In this document: one piece after another, positions 10,817 to 22,723 of the stretch
Layout of the letters: every line of letters begins with the position of its first letter
Numbering within the stretch: the stretch's first letter is position 1
The notes under the pieces: generated by a model
The model's input: the letters and a program-made list of their open reading frames with translations, nothing else
Database searches by the model: none
Told to the model about the DNA's origin: nothing
Program-made: the position numbers and the translations under genes
NCBI GenBank assembly: GCA_037074615.1
Contig: CM073527.1
Coordinates: forward strand, 23,560,848-23,624,847
Direction: 5' to 3'
Source of the DNA: Leucaena leucocephala
Lineage: Eukaryota > Streptophyta > Magnoliopsida > Fabales > Fabaceae
Length of the DNA: 64,000 bases

Positions 10817-13291
10817 ATGGGTGTCAAAGTTTTCATGGTTTGCTTCATTCTATCATCACTACTATTCATGCTTCTTTATATTCCCACTAGATTAACCATG
10901 CCCATATCCACCTCCATGCCTGCCATTAAGAGCTCCTTCAATATCTCAAGAATCAGCAAAGAATCATCATCATACCCGGTCACGTTTTCCTACTTGATCT
11001 CTGCGTCAAAAGGAGATTCCGGCAAGCTCAAGAGGTTGCTGAGAGCGTTGTACCATCCTGGGAATTACTATCTGATTCACATGGATTATGGGGCTCCGAA
11101 GGCAGAGCACAAGGATGTGACTGAGTTCGTGGCAAAGGATCCTGTTTTTGGGGCAGTAGGCAATGTTTGGGTTGTGGGGAAGCCTAATTTGGTGACTTAT
11201 AGAGGACCAACAATGCTTTCTACCACACTTCACGCCATGGCAATACTTCTGAGAACTTGCCATTGGGACTGGTTTATCAATCTAAGTGCCTCTGATTACC
11301 CCTTAGTCACACAAGATGGTATGGTGAGTGCCCTTAAATTTTTAAGAGTATTGGATATTATAACAAAGCATTTGTGTCGTTGCGTGTGATCTCGCTATGC
11401 ACTCAAACTGTGGCGAATCATTTGTATCTTCAGATCTGATCCAAGCCTTTTCTGGGTTGCCAAGAGATGTCAATTTCATACATCATAGCAGTCACTTGGG
11501 TTGGAAATTGTAAGTGGCTCTGTTTCTGTTTGATGGCCTGTTTTTGTAGCCAAAAGTTCTGAGTTTTGTTATATCTATTGCAGTAATAAGAGGGGGAAGC
11601 CAATAATTATAGACCCAGGGTTGTATAGCCTCAAGAAATCAGAAATTTGGTGGGTATCCAAGCAGAGGAGTCTACCAACAGCTTTTAAACTATATACAGG
11701 TTTTTCTCTTCAAAATTCTAAACTTTGTTTACAACTATATATTTCAATCCATTCGTTCCTTCTTGATGGTTGTTAACAAATATAAGGAAGAGCGAATTCT
11801 GCAAGTTTCTTCTTATCATCATGTTTGTGATTTAGGGTATTAACATTCAAAGAAAAATATTTGCTTAATGAAGGATAATAGAACACAAACCATCAAACTA
11901 AACATAGAACCAATCCCAAGTCATGAGTAGCTGGCTGGCAGAAATGTCCCATTCACTTGTAGTGATGGCGAAGGGCGGGGACCATTATTCATGGAGGGCC
12001 ATTAAATGGTCGATGCATGGCACTGCTAGCTGGGCTCCCATGGGCATAACGTGTTTACACAACTTTACCTAAAAATTCGGCCCAGCCAAAACCCCACCAC
12101 CTCACAATACCCACAGGAACAAGAATGACGGTTTTGACTCAGGGTGGGCGAAACTAAACTGAAAAGTGAAACCGAAGACTGATTCAGAGTCCATCAACTT
12201 TTTTTACATATGTTTTTGGAAAAATATTAGGCTCCCAATCAATTCAAAAGTAAAATCGAAGTCTCTATTTTTCTTAAATAATATTAATATTAAATAAGAT
12301 GAACTATCAATTATCTTCAATTGTAAACCTAGATATCTAAGACTTAAGATATTTCTTCAAATGTTATGACTGAAATTACAATAAAATAATACTCCCTAAT
12401 ATCAAATACACTCTAAATGATCACATATCTCACTCATTACTTTAAATGTATGAGATACTTATATTCTAACACACCTTATTCAATATTAGTATTACTTAAA
12501 AAGAAAAGAGATTTTATCCTATTTTTATATCGTAATAAATCTAACTCCTTTCTACACAAAATTTATAACAAAAAAAAATTGAGGGATATTTTACTTCAGA
12601 ATTGAATTAAGACACAAGTACATAGTTGAGAAAAAGCCTACAAAATTTGGCCTGCCGAATAATTGCTTCGGTTCGGCTGAGTTTCTATATTCTGTCTGGT
12701 TTGGTTATTATTTTCTTAAACTATGTTTTACTAAATTCTATTTTCAATGTTATTCTGATTGGCTTCCAAAATATAGGTTCTGCGTGGATAATGCTATCAA
12801 GATCTTTTGCTGAATATTGTATTGTGGGGTGGGAAAATTTGCCGAGGACCCTGCTCCTCTACTACACTAACTTTGTATCATCTCCTGAAGGGTATTTCCA
12901 GACAGTAATATGCAACTCTAAAGACTACAAGAACACCGTTGCCAACAATGACCTTCACTACATTACTTGGGACAAACCCCCTAAACAGCACCCAAGGTCT
13001 CTTGGACTCACAGATTATCGGAAAATGGTACTGAGCAATCGCCCATTTGCCAGAAAATTCAAGAAGAACGATCCTGTGCTGGATAAAATTGATAGAGAGC
13101 TTCTCAAGAGGCACCGTGGTCAATTTTCTTTCGGGGGTTGGTGTTCCCAGGGTGGAAAGAACAGAACATGTTCTGCTCTCAGAACTGACAATTTTGGAGT
13201 ACTTAGCCCTGGCCTCGCCTCCAGGAGGTTAACAAAGTTGCTATCTAAGACTGTCTCCGGTAGGAACTTTCACAGACAGCAATGCAGGTGA
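10817..13291 (+). CDS. GT14 family (core-2/I-branching type) beta-glucuronosyltransferase-like protein, 402 aa
   Basis: Golgi type II membrane glycosyltransferase. Plant GT14 enzymes of this group (GlcAT14) add glucuronic acid to arabinogalactan-protein glycans. Four exons join in phase: 10817-11318, 11434-11509, 11584-11699 and 12777-13291. A cytosolic stub is followed by a signal-anchor (FMVCFILSSLLFMLLY). Family blocks are present: FSYLISASKGD, YYLIHMD, WFINLSASDYPLVTQDDLI across the first junction, LPRDVNFIHH, and SAWIMLSRSFAEYCIVGWEN with TLLLYYTNFVSSPEGYFQTV. Choosing donor 11319 rather than the nearby 11324 restores the conserved TQDDLI. Length is normal for the family. Intron 3 is 1077 bp and contains repeat-like DNA. 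It ends 378 bp from the converging RPS2 gene. The family is certain; donor and acceptor sugars are inferred. It may correspond to the GT14 gene near WOX11 and a peroxidase in Arabidopsis (At3g03690). Confidence 0.92.
11700..12776 (+). other. Long third intron of the GT14 gene, with repeat-derived DNA
   Basis: The 1077-bp intron contains 'cagggtgggcgaaact' at about 12139, which looks like one end of a plant hAT-type MITE, and 'cggttcggctgagtttct' near 12667, which may be a degenerate opposite part. It also contains an AT-rich block (about 12390-12590) with 'caatattagtattactt', related to the stretch near 8980. Other introns of the gene are only 74-115 bp, so the extra length is probably transposon-derived. 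Confidence 0.4.
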
Positions 13292-13668
13292 ATGGCAATC
13301 CATTCATTTCATCGAGCTCATGGTTGTAAAAAATATATTTCGGATTTCGTCATTTGATAGATTTTTGTTAAAATTAATATGGTTGGAATGGTTTAGATAG
13401 GAAACATAATTAGCCAACAGAGACGGATACTTGAGCATACGAATAATTCTCAAAATTCAGGAAGAATAATCTTGTATTTCAAACTCAATGAATATCCCTT
13501 GAATTGAAACTTAAAAACAAGCAAATGCATGAAAAGCGGTCCCTCAAAAAGATAAAAGAGGGAAACTACATAAGCAGCAAATAACTTAATTACCAGTTCC
13601 TATCCAAGCATTTCCTAGGATCCACTGCATCTCATAGCAAGAAAATGAGGAAACTACAAAATGCCAGT

Positions 13669-15522
13669 TCAAGCGTCCACTCTCTCTTCCTCCAGGATTA
13701 GAGCCTTTCCAGTTGGTTTTGCCAATAGATCTGTGTGCTCTTGGAATGGAGATTTGATGAAGCGGGTCTCCTTCCAGAATTCAGGCGTTAGGAATCCATA
13801 AGTTTTCAGCAAACAATCAAAAGTAGCCTGCAGAAAGATAAAGCATTATTGACGTGAATTAACCCGTGACAAATTTCATGCGATGCAAGTTATGACTTGT
13901 GAGACATGATAACTCCTGCTATTATTGTAACTCCCGTGCTTTGTGAAAAAAATAAGTTATAATTGATTAATTATTTATAATTATTATAAATTTTCATTAT
14001 TGTTAAAAATTTAAAATATTATAGAAATTTGCTCCCACTTTGATTTTTGAAAAATTGAGTCCCATAATAATAATTAATCAGTAATCCCATTAAAATAGAG
14101 CTCAAAATCTTTCATTGATCAAAATAGGATTATTCATTGGGATTATTGATTGCGTCTTATAGACAAAGAAATTAAAAGTACTAAATTGGTGTACCCAAAC
14201 ACATTTTTAAATGAACTGTTTATTACAAAGATTTTAAAAATATAGTTAATTTTCACTTGTAATATCTTACAAAGATTTGTTACTGTAGAGACACTTCCAA
14301 GATTTCATTTAAACTACCAAGCCCAGAAAGGACAAAATCGAAGAAGACTAGAAAAATATCAAATCTGGTTGGCATGTCCATCATATTGGGGGATGTATTT
14401 ACAATAAACACTTGCTTCTTAAGCGAAGTCCTCATAGAGGACAAAGAGTCCCTAAACACAGGTTAAGCATGAATAAAAACTGATGCTTCCATTTGGACAT
14501 GCCTAAGCTGCCGTATTAACCAACATAATTTTACATATAGATGAGAAGGCCTTTCAAGCAAAACAACTCTCAAGTCTTAAAACATCAATGCTGCTTCAGA
14601 AAAATTCCTGATCACAAAATTTGACTCCTTTCGTCTATCATAAATTTTTCGACAGTTAATTTCTACATAGTCTAATGCAAAGGCTAAACCTTCTCGTGCA
14701 CTCTCTTAATCCAGGTACGATAATATCCCCATGCGTTTTTTTCCCTGGCTTCATTACTGGATACACTAGAATGCACGTAAATTTGTATGAAGCATCATCT
14801 TATAAAGAATTGGATTTGAATTCAAGATATTGAAGAAATTAAAAGCGAATTAGAGACCATACCTTGACAAAATTCCCGAGCGTCTTGGTCGAGCCTCGTG
14901 AAGAAGTAAAGACATCTTCGATTCCTGCAAATTGCAATACCTTCTTTGGCACTCTAGCAGCAACGATTCCAGCACCACGAGGGGCAGGAACCATCCGCAC
15001 TGTAACTGATCCACACTTTCCAGTAACCTTGCACGGAACTGTATGAGGCTTACCGATCTTGTTACCCCAGTAGCCTCTTCTCACCGGAATGACCGAGAGC
15101 TTAGCCAAAATAATTGCGCCGCGAATGGCCGTAGCGACCTCCTTGCTGCACTTCACGCCAAGTCCCACATGTCCATTGCCGTCACCGACAACAACGAACG
15201 CTTTGAACCGGGTCCTCTGACCGGCTCGCGTCTGCTTCTGGACCGGCATGATCTTCATGACCTCGTCCTTCAGGCTGGGACCAACCAAGGTATCGATGAT
15301 CTGGTACTCCTTGATCGGAAGAGAGTGGAGGTAGATCTGCTCGAGGCTACGAATCTTTCCCTCTTTGACGAGACGGCCAAGCTTGGTCACGGGAACCCAT
15401 TTTTCCTCCTCTTCCCGACGAGCGCCCCTGCGGCGGCCTCCACGACCCCGGTCACCACGTCCTCCACGACCACCAAAGCCACGCCCAAAGCCGCCACGAT
15501 CTCGGCCGCCACGTTCAGCCAT
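13669..15522 (-). CDS. RPS2: 40S ribosomal protein S2 (uS5), 272 aa
   Basis: Structural protein of the small cytosolic ribosomal subunit near the mRNA entry and decoding region. Two exons join in phase 0: 14863-15522 (220 aa) and 13669-13827 (52 aa plus stop). The junction reads NFVK|ATFDCLL, with donor AAG|gtatgg and acceptor ctgcag|GCT. The N-terminus (residues 2-35) is an Arg/Gly-rich RGG tract typical of eukaryotic S2. Then come the double-stranded-RNA-binding S5 N-domain (FKAFVVVGDGNGHVGLGVKC) and the S5 C-domain (VPAPRGAGIVAARVPKKVLQ, GSTKTLGNFVK). The C-terminus is the usual acidic LEEERVDA type. Length fits the family (about 270-285 aa). The 1035-bp intron is longer than usual. A telo-box lies just upstream. 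Confidence is very high. Confidence 0.97.
13828..14862 (-). other. RPS2 intron
   Basis: 1035-bp intron with clean GT-AG ends. It is AT-rich and contains no recognisable gene or snoRNA box pattern that I could define by eye. Confidence 0.6.
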
Positions 15523-17161
15523 TGTGGATAGTGCTAAGAGTGAGTAAGCAACAAGAGCTCACCGCCGCAAACAAAACTCTGGCCTTCTGGCGCGAGCGTA
15601 TGCAAAGAAGTAGGGTTTGTATGTTACTCTAATTATTTTTTTAATAACCATCGTCATTGGTTCAGCTGGATGAGACATTGAAACTAATTCCCCATTTGGA
15701 GCCCAGCATTATTTTGTTATAATTTTAATTGTATTTTCACTTCAAAATATTTAAATTTCTTCCACCTTTTTGTCGAATTGATTATCAACAGAGTTTATTT
15801 ACTCATCTTTTGTTTGAATCGTTTTACTCTGCCTTCTCATGTTCACATGAAGTTAAACAGCTTTTAGTTTTCTTCTATTTTCTGCTTTATCTTTTTCTCC
15901 TCTGTCATTTTCACAACCATGCTCTTAGTTTTTGCTTCTATCGCTCAGGATGTGCTTGGTACCTTGGAATAGCCATTGGCAACTATAGGGAGTATAAGAG
16001 CAATGATACATCTAAGATAATATTACGATGGAATTCAAACAATTACCTTTACACACGTGTGATGTGTACACGTATAATATTATCTATAGATTTATAACCA
16101 CTATAACTATATAAAATTTGAAGTGGAAATATACATCTTATTCTATAAACTAACATATACAATTATAATCCAATAACTCAAGTTCTATTTTTTTATTACA
16201 AAATTTAAACTTAAAAAACAATAAAATAGTTTAATGCCTCTGTGAAAAATTATCCGTTTATTGGAATGCTTTTAAATTTAAATATTATTGGTTTACCGGT
16301 AATTTAAAAAAAAAAAAACAATTCTCTTTCACCCTTAAATAGGTCGGTTCTTTTTTCTGTGTTGATAAATAGGTCGGTTCTATATTATTCCCGGGAAATC
16401 AAAGGAGGCGCCGTCGCGGATGGCCTTTTCAAATATCTCAACAACAGCTATTGTTGCCCTAGCGATCAGAAACGTAACTTTTGATCCCGCCACCGTCTCT
16501 TCCTTCCTAAGATTCAGTTTTCGACCTCCATAAACATATTCGTTTTTGTCTCTTGTAGAATCCTTGGATAAGGATCTCAGCACAAAGTCTCAAGTAACGT
16601 GTTTAGAATCTACGAAGCATGCGCTGTTTGACACGATACCGCGCTTAGATTACCATCAAAACTTTTTATTTGGTACTGCTGTCTCGCCATTGTTCAGGTA
16701 AATCCCTATGCGTGCACATTCTTCTTAGCTTACAATTCGTCGCGTAGATGATGAAATTCTGATGCCATAATCCCCATGCTTTAAATACAAGACTGTGTGT
16801 CTGTTCTGCCGCTGCCAACTCATCTTTTCTTCATGTTATTGTTGATGCCAACTGATGTAGGAAGCTCAATAACATTACTATGCCAATCTGTTCTGTAGGG
16901 ATGCGGCACATTTTAATCTAGGGGCTTCATTGTTGGTAGAGAGTTTATGGTGACATTGGGAATTTATTGGGAATGAAAAATAATATAAGAAATGAATACT
17001 CTCTTACATTTGTATCACTGGGAATGCCTGGTTAGTTTCTCAATCCGCTGTTCGGCATTTGGTGGAGTAGCTTGTTAAAGTGGCATGCTCTGCGAGTTGT
17101 CCTATTTAACATGGTCCTGTTCTGTCTTAACGCATGCTGTCTTTCTTATTGTTTCGTATAG
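15523..17161. other. Region between RPS2 and the BRF1-like fragment
   Basis: It contains the RPS2 promoter and AT-rich DNA at 15650-16350. A more GC-balanced segment (about 16380-16697) ends in a good donor-like site TTCAG|gtaaat. That segment has stops in every frame upstream and could be a non-coding first exon for the plus-strand BRF1-like gene. No exon for the BRF1 zinc ribbon or cyclin repeats is present in this interval. Confidence 0.4.
15611..15618 (-). promoter_or_regulatory. Telo-box upstream of RPS2
   Basis: AAACCCTA on the minus strand, about 90 bp upstream of the RPS2 start codon. This element is enriched near the transcription start of plant ribosomal-protein and other translation genes, so its place fits a promoter role. 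Confidence 0.6.
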
Positions 17162-20100
17162 TTCACAAGACTCTCTGGCTGATCCTTCTTATTTCCAGCG
17201 TGCCCGGAGGGAGAAAATGACAAGATCACTTCCTCAGGCATGTGCCGACGAATCAAGTGATGTAAGTGTACAATGACTAGTCCTTTGGTGGTATGCATTT
17301 CCTTTTCATAAGTACGCATGTTTCTTTCACTTCCGTGGTAATAAAAAATTTTCGTGAATTATTTGCATTAACATTGTAGTAAATCTGCTACCTGGAGATC
17401 ATATAACTTGACTAGTGCTAGAAACAAAATAGAGAACTCAAGCTAAGCAATAAAAATCTATGTAAAGAAGCTTTGATAAATATTTGTTTATTTTCACCAA
17501 ACATTAGTTTTATATTGGAGAAGACAAATTAGCCCATCTACAAACTCCAGGTAAAACATGCTGTCAAAAGATATGGTGTCGTATGAGGCAATAAGAAATT
17601 ATCTATCGCACAAATTAGCGCAGATTTGTCAATAGCATGCGACACCTTATCTACTTATCTAGTGGTGTGATGAATCAATACCTCTGAGAAGCTTTTGTTT
17701 TTGACGTAGTCCTTAAAAGATACCTTCCCTGCTCAAGCAATATATCGGCATCTAGTATCAATTCCAGCTGAATGTCTCTTTTCTTTCCTCACAAATTGGT
17801 AGAGCCATCTGCTAATTAAACCTCTAAATGTCATGTATTTTTGGCATTTTCTTTAGGTTACTTTGCCAAATCATCAAATGCTGCATGTGCAAGCCAGAAA
17901 AAAGAATCATGTGCACTTGTGAACCTCAAAGCCTTACTTAGTGCTTGTCTCTCTCTGTGCACTACTAGAAGTATTCTGCTTTCTGCCTGCAATTATTCAT
18001 TTATAATTTTCCTAAACTGCTTTCAGGAGTTGATGTTGAGCATGAGAACACATGATGAATCAGAATGTCTCTCTGACATTGATGATCTGGAGGTGCTTAC
18101 CAAGTTCCATTCTTTATCTGTCAGTGGTCATGTACAATTTAAATTAACATGCTTTTCTGCTTCTATTAGAGTTCCAATGGACAATTTTGCATTTAGTTTG
18201 GCAAACTATTTTTCCAATAATTCGTTTGACTGGGTTTGGGATCATTTTGGTTTCTTTCATAAATCAGGTGGCAACTATTTGAAGTGTCTTCTTCTTTCAG
18301 TTTGAAGAAAGGAAGAATTAAGCAATTAAATTGGCATTGATAGGGAAAAAACTCAGATTTCTAAGGCAATCCTTATTATGTTATGCAGAAAAAAATGCAT
18401 CACGCTTTCTTGAGTTTGATGTTCAAAACTCAAATTCATTCCTGACAAGAACTGGATAAATAGAAAATATTAAACGTATATGCTTCCTAAGACATAAGTC
18501 TAGTTGGCCTCTCAAAGGGGTTGCACCAAGGCTCAAAATCTGCCAAAAACGAGCTTTTAAGAGCCTGTAAGCTATACTGCTTCAGTGATATGAACTGATT
18601 TGTGATGAGTGAGCGATTTAAACCTCAAACTCACAAATGGAACCTGCGCCATATAATTTTTTTATTTTTTTGATTCAGGCCTTTTAAGTTCTTTGTCGTG
18701 TTTTGATGTTTACCTTGGCCACATTTATTTTTTCTGATTATAACTGTCCCCTTAATCATAGTTATTCCTGATGCTGCTTATAAATATTATGTCAATGTTC
18801 TCTAATGTCTTTATCAGGTCATCGATTTGTTTACCATGCTAATTTTCCCCCTGCTAAAATATTACGTCTCCTTAGGTTGATCGCTGCCTTCTCAATGAGG
18901 AGGAGAGAGGATACAAGAAGATCATATGGGAAAAACTGAACTGGGAGTATCTTAAGGTAAATTTGATTTGATCAACATTCTTCCTTTCTTAATATTGCCA
19001 GATGTTCACTCTTGGTCATTCTTTAAGCTCAAATACTTGACGTTTGTTGCTTATATTGTAGCATGCTTGGCCTTGATGTCATTCTAATTTGATTTATTTG
19101 GAGATTAATCTACCTTATTTCACTCCACCTGAAACTCTTTTTACAGGACCAAGCAGCCAAGGAAGCAGCTGCAAAACAGGGTTTTGATGGTTTGCTAGTA
19201 ACGAGAGAGGTGGACACATCTGCTTCTGCATCTGTGGCAAAATCCCAAAAGGTGAGTTATAAAATTTTATGGCAAGATTCCTTAGTGCATGTGTCCATGA
19301 GTTCTCATTAATGCAAGGGTAAATTACAGTTGCAGCAATAACTTTAAAAGGACAGCACATAATTTTTAGAAATTTGCTCTTGACCATTTCCACCCAGTAA
19401 TTTAAGAGTTTATGTCTTTCCGCAATACTAGTTGAATCTTGAACTTATTAAACAGTTGAATCTTGAAGAAATCCTATGTTTTATTTTTTATGGCATTAGA
19501 TTTAGACTTATTGGTTAATGGTTAATGGAAATGAAGCTTGAGATGGAAAAATATTGCTTTGAAATGCGATTCTAGGAGTATAAGCTGATGAGAATGGAAT
19601 GGCAGAAGCAGACTAATAAGTTAAGAAAAAGGAAGCAAAATATATGCAAACTGCTTGTTGAATTATTAATATAACCCACACACATTTCTGTGTGTCTGTA
19701 GGACTTGTTTGGCAAATGAAGTCAATCGATATATTCGTTCTCTCTCTCACTCTCTCTGCAAGTACAATTTACCTATTCTGATTGCAGACACTTGTTTTGT
19801 CCCTTATTCAAAATTGTGTAAATTCCTGCTTGTACTGTTCAACCGGTGCAGCAGTTATATATAGTCTTATTATTGTACCTTAGCATTATAATTGATCTGC
19901 ATGATTTACAGCAAGATTTCAAAGCTATGACCTGTTGATGTTGTTTAAAATACGCATTTGTAGGGAAAGAAAAAGAGACAAACTCCAGTGGCAAAGGGTT
20001 CAGGTTCTGTCCAACTCAATCCAAAGGCTACTCAAGCGTTGAGCAAAAAGGTTATATTTATTCAATAATAAGATGTTTTATTTATTAAATTAATTATCAT

Positions 20101-20785
20101 GCCATTTCTTTTCATCGGATATTTTATATTTGACGGAAGTCATCACTTTTTTGTGATGAGAGAAGCCGTCTTTTTCTTCATCATTTGTATTTTATCCTGA
20201 ATATGTATTTGCATCAGTCAACAATGATAAGATTTAAGCCAATTTTTCTGGTTATTTGGAAAATGTTCTCCTATTACAAATGACGTTTATTTGCGGGTTT
20301 CATTTGCAGAGGCTTAGCTCCAAAGTCAATTTTGAAATGGTGGCGAAATTATTTGGTCAACCCGTAAGTCTTTCTTTCAACTGTTTTCCTTTTGTTCAGA
20401 ATTATTCCGTTCCACGACAATAACACGGGACTAAATCTTCAATTTTTTTTTTCTGTAGCTGAAACTATCTGCTCATCTCTAATCTTCTTCTAAGAACGAA
20501 AAGCTGGGAATATACTTTTCTTTATTACTAAAATTTTCTCAATGTTAGGATACGCAGGCGGCGCTAGAGATACCCAAGAAAGCACGATTTGAGCCATGCT
20601 TTGAGGGTCACGATAATTTAGAGTCGGAGCTAGAGAACAAAAACAGGGGAGACGATGAGCTGGAATCCATAGGTGGGTTTGAGGAGACAAATGACATGGG
20701 CGAGTTATACGAAAATACTTGTTATGATAATAATGTGGACGACGAGGGATATAACTACGACGATGATGATTATAACTTTGAATGA
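17162..20785 (+). CDS. 5'-truncated BRF1 (TFIIIB subunit) gene: C-terminal TBP-binding half only
   Basis: Seven consecutive exons in perfect phase: 17162-17261, 18027-18092, 18876-18956, 19147-19251, 19964-20050, 20310-20363 and 20549-20785. They encode a FQRARREKM segment, then the BRF1 homology-II/TBP-binding signature: CLSDIDDLEVD across exons 2-3, NEEERGYKKIIWEKLNWEYL and DQAAKEAAAKQG. A Lys-rich linker, RLSSKVNFEMVAKLF and a strongly acidic tail (DDEGYNYDDDDYNFE) follow. In full BRF1, which recruits Pol III with TBP and BDP1, this follows an N-terminal zinc ribbon and two cyclin folds. None of that is found between here and RPS2. No stop or frameshift breaks the seven exons. Translation could begin at ATG 17217 (224 aa) or at ATG 17085 if that region is transcribed unspliced (268 aa); the 5' end is unresolved. 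It is either a truncated expressed duplicate or a young pseudogene. Confidence 0.75.
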
Positions 20786-22692
20786 ATGATGGTTCCTTGA
20801 GAGCTGCTTGATTCCTATTTCTGCTTTAATTATCTGTGGGCTTCTTGGATCCCGATTTGATATGGCTGGCACAAGAGGAACCTAAGATTATCAGAAATCA
20901 TTGGTGACGCTGGGTTGCCATCGATGAGGCATGTGTCACCACTAACTTGTTGTCTCCTTCCTCGTACAGCTGCGGAGCCCACTTCTCTCCACATTTCTTA
21001 TCCCCCATTCCCGGTCCCTTTCGATTTTTACCAGAGTTTAATTTTGGTGTTGGATTCAATCTTTGCTAGGAGAGATCTGGTGGGATGAAATTAGATATTG
21101 AACAAGTTGATAGTGTTCTTTCTTCTCACTCCTCGTGCGCGTGCATGTCAGTCTTGTAGCAGCAAGTCATATTTCTTTGACATTGGAATGGTGGCGTTTT
21201 GAAGGGTGAAGCCTAGTGGATCAGCCACGCCAATTTGGTAGTGTGACAAAAATGGTATGCCTTGAGGTGCGGGACGCTTTTTCTTAATGCAGCAACAAGT
21301 AGTGGAAAAGCTAGTTGGAGCCGGTGCAAAATACTGAAGTGTGTGCCTAATAGATTTCTTATCCGGAGGCGAATATTCCTCTTTACATACATATGTAGTT
21401 CCCAATTCTGGTGGATACCTCAAGATGAATAAATTCCGTTGACATTTGGGAATTGTCATGTGGTAGTTGTTTTTGTGCTGACATATTGCATCTTTCGGTG
21501 GATATCTCCCAAACAATACATGCCTATTTCAGTCACTTCCTAGACCCTTTCTTGACTTCTTACCTGCGATCTAAGAATTGCACCATTTGGGATGCGAATT
21601 TAGGCAAGTTTCAACTTCTCAAACATGTGTTTTTGATGTAGACAGACAGAAAAACCAAAACTCGTAGCACTTCACACTGTCGATAGACACAACGGAAACG
21701 GCACCGAATCATCACGCTTTTTCCTTGGACTAAATCCAAAAGACCTTTTTATATTGTCACGTTTCATAAGTTCAATAATGGAAGTGATAAGCCAGAGATG
21801 GTCTTACCAAATCAAACACGGACCTTAGGCCACACCTTTCCCATTAATGCAGTGTGAATTGAAACAGCTCACGAATCATTATGAAACTTGATGGCTCTTC
21901 ATACTGTTTAGTTTATGGTGAGGGTTGGTACAACCCCACAAAAATCCAAAGTGGGAATTCCATTTAGTGATGTTCTTTTCAAGCACGATGAAACATATAA
22001 CAGCGACTTCCACATGTAAAAAAAAAACATTTTTTTTCTCATGCTCTGAAATAAATGGATTTTGTAAGATTTAGGGTGACTTGATTGTAAAATTTAGTCA
22101 ATGCATAAAAGTCTGTAAACTTTAACTGCTTTTCTCGTACCAGGGATGACTTAAGTCACTTAACTTGCTATTTTCACTTCCAAGCACATCACAAGTATCG
22201 TCTTTCATTTTGCTATGTCTTTTTTTCTGCTGCCAACCATTGAACTTGCAATTAATCTTCTGAGCAGAAACATATACCACTGAGATGCATTTCATTTTCC
22301 TTAATTTGTGTACTCGCAAATTGTCAACGGTTGGCAAGCCTCTGGAACACGCAAATCAAGAAACAATAGATGCCACATGAAGGTTTCATGCTCTCACCAA
22401 AAGAGAGAGTGCCACTTATGAGTCCCTATAGAGTAGAAGAGATAATATGTGGATCCCATGATGAAGTTGATCTCTATTATCATGTGAAAGCTATGGCCGC
22501 TGGGGCCAAAGCTGAGTCAATTGTGGAACGAAATGATGCTGCATTTTGAATGGAGATATTTGTCAAATCTAATCCTCTTGGAATCGCATGCGTTGCCACT
22601 ATCAGAAAATTTTTATGGGGGACAACTCAATCAACCCACCAAGAGTTATCATAATCTCTGTTTTGTATTACTTTGATCAGGGCATGTAATAC

Positions 22693-22723
<31 letters not shown>

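Noticed and set aside
15043..15531. Plus-strand frame of 162 codons
   Set aside because: Antisense to RPS2 exon 1; the composition reflects the RGG-repeat codons of RPS2.
22697..22722. AT runs as possible replication origins or scaffold attachment sites
   Set aside because: Plain microsatellites; sequence alone gives no support for such a role.
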